Part shown: positions 56,642 to 64,000 of the stretch, piece after piece | How positions within the stretch are numbered: the stretch's first letter is position 1 | How the letters are laid out: each line of letters begins with the position of its first letter | Assembly (NCBI GenBank): GCA_039621445.1 | Contig: CP154954.1 | Span: 35,945,703 to 36,009,702, forward strand | Direction: 5' to 3' | From: Euglena gracilis | Lineage: Eukaryota; Euglenida; Euglenophyceae; Euglenales | DNA: 64,000 nucleotides | The notes under the pieces: model-generated | What the model saw: only the letters and a program-made list of their open reading frames with translations | Database searches by the model: none | Told to the model about the DNA's origin: nothing | Made by a program: the position numbers and the translations under genes

Positions 56642-59148
56642 AACCTGGGCTGACCTGGTAAATGTCCCCCGGAATGGTCGAATGCACCCATCTAAATGTG
56701 CTCATTTCTTGCAACCAACATTCCCGCTGCATGTTTTTCTTACCATTAAACCACGCAATCATGAAACCAACGGGTCCCCTGACTTTGGAGGCCTCCTGGA
56801 ACACCCATTCGGTTACTCGGAGTAAGGCCCAATTTGGTCCATTTTTACATGGTAACCTGGGCTGACCTGGTAAATGTCCCCCGGAATGGTCGAATGCACC
56901 CATCTAAATGTGCTCATTTCTTGCAACCAACATTCCCGCTGCATGTTTTCTTACCATTAAACCACGACAATCATGAAACCAACGGGTCCCCTGACTTTGG
57001 AGGCCTCCTGGAACACCCATTCGGTTACTCGGAGTAAGGCCCAATTTGGTCCATTTTTACATGGTAACCTGGGCTGACCTGGTAAATGTCCCCCGGAATG
57101 GTCGAATGCACCCATCTAAATGTGCTCATTTCTTGCAACCAACATTCCCGCTGCATGTTTTCTTACCATTAAACCACGACAATCATGAAACCAACGGGTC
57201 CCCTGACTTTGGAGGCCTCCTGGAACACCCATTCGGTTACTCGGAGTAAGGCCCAATTTGGTCCATTTTTACATGGTAACCTGGGCTGACCTGGTAAATG
57301 TCCCCCGGAATGGTCGAATGCAAACCATCTAAATGTGCTCATTTCTTGCAACCAACATTCCCGCTGCATGTTTTTTTACCATTAAACCACGACAATCATG
57401 AAACCAACGGGTCCCCTGACTTTGGAGGCCTCCTGGAACACCCATTCGGTTACTCGGAGTAAGGCCCAATTTGGTCCATTTTTACATGGTAACCTGGGCT
57501 GACCTGGTAAATGTCCCCCGGAATGGTCGAATGCACCCATCTAAATGAACTCCTTTCTTGCAACCAACATTCCCGCTGCATGTTTTTCGTACCATTAAAC
57601 CACAACAATCATGAAACCAACAGGTCCCCTGACTTTGGAAGCCTCCTGGAAACCCATTCGGTTACTCGGAGTAAGGCCCAATTTGGTCCATTTTTACATG
57701 GTAACCTGGGCTGACCTGGTAAATGTCCCCCGGAATGGTCGAATGCACCCATCTAAATGTGCTCATTTCTTGCAACCAACGTTCCCGCTGCATGTTTTTC
57801 TTACCATTAAACCACGACAATCATGAAACCAACGGGTCCCCTGACTTTGGAGGCCTCCTGGAACACCCATTCGGTTACTCGGAGTAAGGCCCAATTTGGT
57901 CCATTTTTACATGGTAACCTGGGCTGACCTGGTAAATGTCCCCCGGAATGGTCGAATGCACCCATTTAATTATGTGCTCATTTCTTGGAACCAACATTCC
58001 CGCTGCATGTTTTTCTTACCATTAAACCACGACAATCATGAAAACAACGGGTCCCCTGACTTTGGAGGCCTCCTGGAACACCCATTCGGTTACTCGGAGT
58101 AAGGCCCAATTTGGTCCATTTTTACATGGTAACCTGGGCTGACCTGGTAAATGTCCCCCGGAATGGTCGAATGCACCCATCTAAATGTGCTCATTTCTTG
58201 CAACCAACATTCCCGCTGCATGTTTTTCTTACCATTAAACCACGACAATCATGAAACCAACGGGTCCCCTGACTTTGGAGGCCTCCTGGAACACCCATTC
58301 GGTTACTTGGAGTAAGGCCCAATTTGGTCCATTTTTACATGGTAACCTGGGCTGACCTGGTAAATGTCCCCCGGAATGGTCGAATGCACGCGTCTAAATG
58401 TGCTCATTTCTTGCAACCAACATTCCCGCTGCATGTTTTTCTTACCATTAAACTACGACAATCATGAAAACAACGGGTTCCCTTACTTTGGAGGCCTCCT
58501 GGAACACCCATTCGGTTACTCGGAGTAAGGCCCAATTTGGTCCATTTTTACACGGTAACCTGGGCTGACCTGGTAAATGTCCCCCGGAATGGTCGAATGC
58601 ACCCATTTAATTATGTGCTCATTTCTTGGAACCAACATTTCGGCTGCATGTTTTTCTTACCATTAAACCACGGCAATTATGAAACCAACGGTCCCCTGAC
58701 TTTGGAGGCCTCCTGGAACACCCATTCGGTTACTCGGAGTAAGGCCCAATTTGGTCCATTTTTACATGCTAACCTGGGCTGACCTGGTAAATGTCCCCCG
58801 GAATGGTCGATTGCACCCATCTAAACGAGCTCATTTCTTGCAACCAACATTCCCGCTGCATGTTTTTCTTACCATTAAACCACGCCAATCATGAAACCAA
58901 CGGATCCCTGACTTTGGAGGCCTCCTGGAACACCCATTCGGTTACTCGGAGTAAGGCCCAATTTGGTCCATTTTTACATGGTAACCTGGGCTGACCTGGT
59001 AAATGTCCCCCGGAATGGTCGAATGCACGCGTCTAAATGTGCTCATTTCTTGCAACCGACATTCCCGCTGCATGTTTTTCTTACCATTAAACTACGACAA
59101 TCATGAAAACAACGGGTCCCCTGACTTTGGAGGCCTCCTGGAACACAG

Positions 59149-59553
59149 TGTACGTCCCCTGACTCTATTCCCACTGCCTGTCGGCCTACTTACACCTTCT
59201 CGTGGGAACAGAACCAGGAGAGTAACAAAAAGAAAGTCTTTCACTTAACTATTAGTTTTTATTGCCTTTGGGCTTATGCAGAGCACAAGGCAAACCAGGT
59301 GTGATTTTGGAACTTCAGTTCCAGTCGTGTTCTCCTATCGGAGTTCAAACCTTCAGATCTTTGATTTGCCCTTTTGGGCTGATGAAACACAAAGCAAAAC
59401 AATAATACCACCTGTGAAAAGAGAAGGCAGATCCGAAGTAGGATAGGCTATTCCTAATTCTGCAATTTGTATTGCAGAACATGGAATAGTACTATCTGGC
59501 ATGACATTGTACATTCTGCAGTCTGCTGCTATGCACAGTGCCTGCCTGGTACA
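59149..59553 (-). repeat. 3' LTR of element C (about 405 bp)
   Basis: Closely similar over most of its length to the LTR of D (63056-63462, opposite orientation); the pair diverges mostly in the middle. It contains a 9-bp hairpin TTCTGCAAT-TTGT-ATTGCAGAA (59458-59479), a 7-bp hairpin TGGAACT-TC-AGTTCCA (59308-59323) and, on its coding strand, AATAAA (59258-59263) as a likely poly(A) signal. Its left end abuts satellite GGAACAC. Confidence 0.85.
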
Positions 59554-59555
59554 CA

Positions 59556-59565
59556 TCCCCCTCCC
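59556..59565 (-). other. Polypurine tract, element C
   Basis: GGGAGGGGGA on the coding strand, immediately before the 3' LTR start TGTGTACC. This is the plus-strand primer site, and it decides that this LTR is the 3' one. Confidence 0.75.
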
Positions 59566-61645
59566 AGGGCTTTGCCCGATTTCCTTACTGGACCAGGCCA
59601 GCAAGGACACAGGCAAGACCGTGAGATAGAGGAACTTTCACCAGGAAAGCATATCTTGGGTCTGCTTCTCCATCACAAGGTAAAAAACCATAAAGGGAAG
59701 GAAGGAAGAGAGGGTAACCCAAAAAACCCAAAACGCGCAAAAGAGGTTACCCGCTGAAAAGAGGTTACCTGCGGCTAACTACTTATTGCGGTAAAGGGGT
59801 GGAAGTGGAAGAGCCCGCTTGGAAAGTGGGGTGGAAGGTTTCCTTTCCAGAAATCCCATCCTCCCAGGTTGGGTGTGCCTATGGCACTTGGGGTGGTGTA
59901 TTCCATGATCGGAAAACGAATTCTCGGGTGGGTGTGGAAGGAGGGGGCACCTGGCCAGTCATATCTGACCAGGGAGAAAGACCTATTTACAAAACGAACT
60001 GCCGGCGACAGCGATTTTGCCCGGGGGGAAAGAGGAGAGGAGTGGGGGGCTGGTCTAATGACCTTACAAAGAATTTTTGCTGTCTTGCAGTCTTAAGGGG
60101 GCCTTGAGGCCGAAAAGTAACAAGTTGAGGCTATTATTGCGGTGTGCGCGCTGTACGCTGTGTGTCTTCTTACTGGCGGCCTATACCACTGGGGAAGACT
60201 TCGCAGCGCGCCACGGACACGATGTTGCCGATGGGGTATCCCCAGAGGCTTATACCTCGGAATAGCGGGCAGTAGCCCTAAAAACTGTAGATTTGGCATT
60301 TGTGCCTTGTGTGTACAGCCTGTAGGCTGAAGGGTTGGCATTAGCCAAAAATAATGGGGGGGGTAGGCTTTATCGCCCAGAAACATTGCCTTGCGGAATA
60401 TGCATGGCACAAAAGTACTACCGGGTGTATACCCGAATCAAAAGAATTAGGCAGATTACCAAAAAGATCATACTGAGATGTACAACCGCAGAAGAAAAAA
60501 AATGCGGAATAATGGGAGGGTGCTGCCAAATCACAGAACAACTGTGGTTGGTGTGGCTTATACCACTTTGAATCACGATTGTACAAGATCTGGCTGAAAG
60601 AATTGGGTTTGGCCAAATTGGCTGGGCTTAATTCAAAATTTCACGATCTCCTCAAATAAGAGTACCGTGTGGAGTTACAGCGGTCTGATTGCACCGCCGG
60701 ACGGCTCATCTAACGAGCTTTCGAATGAGGGGTAACATGGCCTATCGGCCAGCTACAGTCGCTGAGATACGTCTTTGATCTTTTGCCTGTGTGAGTGAGC
60801 TTTTTGCTATAAGCTTCCATAATTTATTCTAGAAAGACAACTTTTGGTTCCTATCTCAAACGCACTACTACATACAGTCAAAACCTCATGGCACGAGGTG
60901 CCCGAAATTTCGAAGCTTTTGTGGTGGTTTTGAGGCTATGCCAAAGTGACACTTATGCAAATCTGCATAAAACTAGCCTATTTGGCTTGTTTTGGCCAAT
61001 TCAGCCACTTTCAGCCATGCAATATGGCTTTTTTGTGCCATTTTTGAGGTCATATGGACTTTTCACTTTATAATATGGATAATATGGATTTGTGGACCTT
61101 TGGTCCTTTTGGTCCTTGCATTTTGTGCAAATTGGTCCTATGGACTCATGGACCACATGGGTAATGGCCCATAGGCCTTGCACATCGTAGGGTGTATTGG
61201 TCACATAGACCTAAGGCTAAGTGGTCAAGTCCACAAAAATGCATGTTTGAATGAATTTTCTTCATTTTCTTTTTGGGGGGGCAACTATGTTGCACATAAA
61301 AGAAATGAAATTGTGGGCAATTTCCCATATCGGGATTGCATTTTGCCAAAGTAGAAGCCATTTAGGCACAAAACTGCTATTTAAGCACAAGTTCGATAAG
61401 TTTTCGGGAAAAATGCAGTATTTGCTATACATCCCAAAAACTTTATCACATAACTTGTGTTGCTTTGCTCCATAGAGCTTTGGGGACACCAAAATATTTT
61501 TGGTGTGGGAATGGATTGGGCAAAGAACCGTATTCACATAAAACTTCACTTGTTGTTTGCTGTCATCAAACAAAATCTGCAATTTGATCATGCGGAAGAG
61601 AAACAAACATCCATGAACACAGTTGCGGATTTCCACACATATATC

Positions 61646-61664
61646 TTTGGGAATGATTCCCAAA
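61646..61664. repeat. 9-bp palindrome TTTGGGAAT-G-ATTCCCAAA
   Basis: A nearly perfect 19-base palindrome with one central base, in the non-coding part of element C. Confidence 0.85.
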
Positions 61665-61762
61665 AGGATATGGGTGGTTTGGGCGTATACCCATGTGTCA
61701 TAAATGCACGATAGTGCTCACACGAGATTGTGAGAAAAGGGGGGGGGTTGCTATGGTCGGTG

Positions 61763-61990
61763 GCGCGATACGCGCGGGGTCTAGCGCGATACGCGCATGA
61801 TATGGCGCGATACGCGCGGGGGGGGGGGCAGTTGCCTCACTGCACAACATGTGCGTGGGGGGGGTAGGCTTGGAAGCGCGATATGCGCAGGATTCGCGCG
61901 ACGCGCGGTGTGCGCAATTAGCGCTTGGGGGGGAATGTGAGCTATGCGCATCGGCATTGATGTGCGCTATGCGCTTCGGGGGGAATGTGC
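61763..61990. repeat. Cluster of GCGCG-ATA-CGCGC hairpins
   Basis: Three identical 13-base palindromes (61763-61775, 61784-61796, 61805-61817) and variants GCGC-GATAT-GCGC (61876-61888), GCGC-AATTA-GCGC (61912-61924) and GCGC-TAT-GCGC (about 61962-61972), separated by unrelated G-rich spacers. The spacing is irregular, so this is not a simple tandem repeat. Confidence 0.85.
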
Positions 61991-62109
61991 ACATAGTGCT
62001 GAATTTGTCTTGCACTTCTCAAAAATCGGTCAATGAATAGAGCTCTCCGTTGGAGATATAGTGTGGGGGGATTAGTTTTGATGTATATATTCACCTTTGT
62101 GTTTGGTTG

Positions 62110-62880
62110 GTGATTGTGTGGAAAGTTCTCCCAGAGTGCACACCATGGAGGGGAGGTGCGGAGTAGTTGTCCTGGTAGCGCATGTCGGTCTGGGGGGGGG
62201 GGTGCAGTGTGTAAGAAAAATTGTATGCGAATTTTGGAGCTGCTGGGGGTGTACAGGATTATCTGAATCGACAAACCTGGTGGAAAACGAAAAGTTGAAA
62301 GCAGCTGGGCGACTACTCGACACCGTTTAAACTTCAGGCCTTAGGGCTTTCGTCTTGAAACCCAGTGAAACGAATGGGGGATAAGCTACTTGTTACCCCT
62401 ACCGCATGTGGAACGTTTGTGGATATGCGGTGGGTAGGGGGGGCACTTTCTCTTTACCCCGGGTTGAAAACGGTGTTGGTGTTGTTGAAAACGGTGTTGC
62501 TGTCATCGAAAACGGTATGTAAAAATGATGATTAGTGGAAGTTTGAGGGGGGGGGAGCATTTTGCGGTGTTGTGTGCATTCTTGGAGCGGGAATCCACTC
62601 AACCACATGGCCATTCATGGGCTATCCCATGATGAACCACAACCGGAAACACAAAACGGTCTATATGTCAAAGGTTCGTGAAAATTTTGAGCGGGGACAC
62701 CAAAAATTCCTTGCACACTGACCAGAAAGGGTACTGGGCAGGGGATGACCAGGGTCGCGACTCCTGTCACCTCCTTTCTAGTAGCCTCTGTAGTACGTGT
62801 CCTTGGATTTTTGGTTCCTTCACTCAAAAACCGAACCGGTGGCCATATCAGCCGTTGACTTTCTTGACGCATATACGTCT
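62110..62880 (-). pseudogene. Pol N-terminal remnant (element C)
   Basis: Nucleotide blocks match B in order: CTGGGCGACTACTCGACACC, GGGCTTTCGTCTTG, GGAGCTGCTGGGGGTGTACAG and others. The protein TLVIPCPVPFLVSVQGIFGV corresponds to B's DQPCPPCPSAFLVGTRKIFGS just before the protease. The DTG protease core itself is missing: the region between about 62630 and 62530 is deleted or too diverged. The stop before it is TGA with no stem-loop, unlike the UAG of A and B. Confidence 0.6.
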
Positions 62881-63055
62881 CTGACTATATGAGCGCTAAA
62901 GCGGGGATGATCCCTTTGGTTACGTGGGGTATCATCCCCCTCCCTGCCCGAAGCCGGGTCATAATCCTCAATAGAGGTTGTTCGTTGACCTACCTTATGC
63001 CTTTTGGCTGAAGTATGATCTTTTGAACTGCGAATCATATCGCGATGGCTATGTG
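62820..63055 (-). pseudogene. Gag C-terminal remnant (element C)
   Basis: Encodes KRHKVGQRTTSIEDYDPASG and REGDDTP, ending in ATGSVFE-stop. This aligns with the gag end of B (RHKVGFKISCLEDD ... AGSDLE-stop) and A. It is cut at 63055 by the LTR of element D. Confidence 0.75.
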
Positions 63056-63462
63056 TGTACCAGGCAGCATGAACATGGCACTGTGCATAGCAGCAGACTG
63101 CAGAATGTACAATTTCATGCCAGATAGTACTATTCCATGTTCTGCAATACAAGTTGCAGAATTAGGAATAGTCTATCCTATCTCGGATCTGCCTTCTCTT
63201 TTCACAGGTGGTATTTTTTTATTCTTGTCATCAAAAGCCTGATCAAAGGCAATTTCAAGCTCAAATCTCCGATAGGAGAACATTTGTGGAACTGAAGTTC
63301 CAAAATCACACCAGGTTTGCCTTGTGCTCTGCATAAGCCCAAAGGCAATAAAAACTAATAGTTAAGCTAAAGACTTTCTTTTTTGTTACTCTCCTGGTTC
63401 TGTTCCCACGGGAGGGTGTAAGTAGGCCGACAGGCAGTGGGAATAGAGTCAGGGGACGTACA
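63056..63462 (+). repeat. 5' LTR of element D (about 407 bp)
   Basis: Starts TGTACCAGGCAG and ends GGGGACGTACA. It shares most blocks with the C LTR in reverse orientation, including the TTCTGCAA/TTGCAGAA and TGGAACT/AGTTCCA hairpins. AATAAA at 63347-63352 is a likely poly(A) signal. Confidence 0.85.
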
Positions 63463-63464
63463 CT

Positions 63465-63479
63465 TGATAGCAGATTTGG
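63465..63479 (+). other. Primer-binding site, element D
   Basis: TGATAGCAGATTTGG, two bases after the LTR. It differs from the A and B sites by one base (TGG to TGA). Confidence 0.65.
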
Positions 63480-63725
63480 TTTCTTTCCTACGCCCCTTCT
63501 CCCCCCTTCTCCCACCCATCTTAACAAGTGACTTCAAATAGTGAGTGGTGCTGAGCCTATAGGCTACAAAGCATCCACGAGCTTTTTGGAGCCAACTTCT
63601 AAGCACAGGTACGAGCTTCAGGAGGCTCTGGGCAGTATAAGCTGCCACATCCTTCTAAATTTGTTCCTTTGCTTACCTTTTGGGGTTTGCTTGTGTTTTT
63701 TTTGTTTCTGCAAATAAATAAAAAT

Positions 63726-64000
63726 ATGCAGAGCTCAAGCACCAACACATCAAACACTTTGATTAGTTCCTTGAGAAAGTTTGATGAAGATTTGTCGCAG
63801 GAGTATATGCTCCAACCCAGGTGTGTGGCCCTATATGGGGTAACTCCCAGCTCTATTGAGCATCCCCCCACCCCAATGGTTTCCAGCTCTATTGAGCACC
63901 ACCCCACCCCAGTTTTCAGCTCTATTGAGCATTCCCTTACCGTAATTTTCAGCTCTACCGAGCGTTCCCCCACCCCGCTTTCCAGCTCTATCGAGCATTC
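63726..64000 (+). CDS. Gag N-terminus with 11-residue repeats, partial (element D)
   Basis: Opens at ATG 63726 with MQSSSTNTSNTLISS, homologous to the gag starts of A and B, and stays open to the window end. From about residue 41, five units of about 11 residues repeat (SSIEHPPTP, SSIEHHPTPVF, SSIEHSLTVIF, SSTERSPTPLS, SSIEH). The DNA step is 33 bases after a first unit of 36. The repeat is absent from the A and B gags. The product would be the N-terminal part of Gag; the effect of the repeat is unknown. Confidence 0.7.
   Translation, partial: MQSSSTNTSNTLISSLRKFDEDLSQEYMLQPRCVALYGVTPSSIEHPPTPMVSSSIEHHPTPVFSSIEHSLTVIFSSTERSPTPLSSSIEH

Larger units (their letters stand above)
43996..59148 (+). 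repeat. 213-bp satellite, array 3 (about 71 monomers)
   Basis: Same monomer and orientation as array 2. It opens, directly after element B, with variant monomers (GTGGCAACC, AGGCTGAACTTGG, AAATGCCCCCCAGAATGG). It stays diverged to about 55.9 kb and then becomes close to consensus (ACATGG form) up to element C. It contains local higher-order repeats and small inverted pieces, listed separately. No coding capacity is credible. It ends CCTGGAACAC at the C LTR. Confidence 0.97.
59566..62109. other. Non-coding interior of element C
   Basis: No RT, RNase H, integrase or chromodomain motif in any frame. The stretch is AT-rich at 60,800-61,700 and rich in short stem-loops: TGGGG-TAT-CCCCA (about 60235), CAGCC-TGTA-GGCTG (about 60315), GGACC-TTT-GGTCC (61094-61106), GTCC-TAT-GGAC (61135-61145), ATGGG-TAATGG-CCCAT (61157-61172) and a 9-bp stem at 61646-61664. 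The open frames found here are short and unlike proteins. Confidence 0.6.
59149..63055 (-). mobile_element. Element C: 3' part of a pol-less chromovirus relative, split by element D
   Basis: The 3' LTR (59149-59553) and adjacent polypurine tract put the interior to the right, on the minus strand. 62110-63055 aligns with element B at about 38340-39650 (gag end, protease start and linker). Between 59566 and about 62110, where RT, RNase H and integrase should be, I find none of their motifs. This makes C a non-autonomous or internally replaced derivative. Its gag is interrupted at 63055 by the LTR of D, so the 5' half lies beyond D, outside the window. Confidence 0.75.
63056..64000 (+). mobile_element. 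Element D: chromovirus relative, 5' end only, nested in C
   Basis: LTR, PBS and gag start on the plus strand, inserted into the gag of element C and continuing past the right edge. The target flank on the left is GATGGCTATG. Its LTR is of the same family as that of C, so C and D are close relatives in opposite orientation. Confidence 0.85.

Noticed and set aside
13168-59148. Regular spaced repeats as a possible CRISPR array
   Set aside because: Entire 213-bp units repeat head to tail without variable spacers, there are no cas genes, and the window is eukaryotic.
60093-60616. Minus-strand open frames in the element C interior
   Set aside because: They are short, lack integrase or chromodomain motifs expected next to the polypurine tract, and follow hairpin-rich non-coding DNA.

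Overview
This window is eukaryotic repeat-rich DNA, most likely a satellite/retrotransposon heterochromatin block. I see no host gene I can name, no rRNA or tRNA gene and no CRISPR array. The host is probably a microbial eukaryote (alga or protist). The pointers are a Lys-Gly repeat protein like those frequent in dinoflagellate-type genomes, chromovirus (Ty3/gypsy) polyproteins unlike the common plant, fungal or vertebrate ones, and many short palindromes. None of this fixes the species.

Layout. 1-3345 (minus strand): a long, frame-broken proline-rich open frame of unknown function with a Lys-Gly tract, running off the left edge. 3430-13167 (minus): element A, a decayed Ty3/gypsy chromovirus with 5' LTR, PBS, gag, protease, a methyltransferase-like linker, RT, RNase H, integrase and chromodomain; its 3' LTR is not seen. 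13168-13970: about 4 copies of a 213-bp satellite. 13971-18388: 3.2 tandem copies of an unrelated 1.39-kb repeat. 18389-36339: about 84 copies of the satellite. 36338-43995 (minus): element B, a better preserved relative of A, cut off inside RNase H. 43996-59148: about 71 more, generally more diverged, satellite copies with higher-order repeats and small inversions. 59149-63055 (minus): element C, with 3' LTR and polypurine tract, pol replaced by about 2.5 kb of non-coding sequence, and a gag/protease remnant. 63056-64000 (plus): element D, with 5' LTR, PBS and gag start, inserted into C and running off the right edge.

How the parts relate. A, B and C lie in or at the edge of the satellite in the same orientation. 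The A integrase carries a C-terminal chromodomain, the module that steers chromoviruses to heterochromatin, so the picture fits a centromere-like or pericentromeric block. This is inference.

Three observations stand out. (1) Short perfect stem-loops pervade the retroelement coding, LTR and spacer sequence. Where A and B can be aligned, at least five stems changed on both sides together, often by synonymous substitution. (2) Gag and Pol of B lie in one frame separated by a UAG, followed by an 8-nt spacer and a 7-bp stem-loop, a readthrough-type signal identical in its stem in A. (3) Pol has a conserved domain between protease and RT that resembles the Dam-like N6-adenine methyltransferase module of DIRS elements. 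All copy numbers depend on the assembly of a long tandem array.
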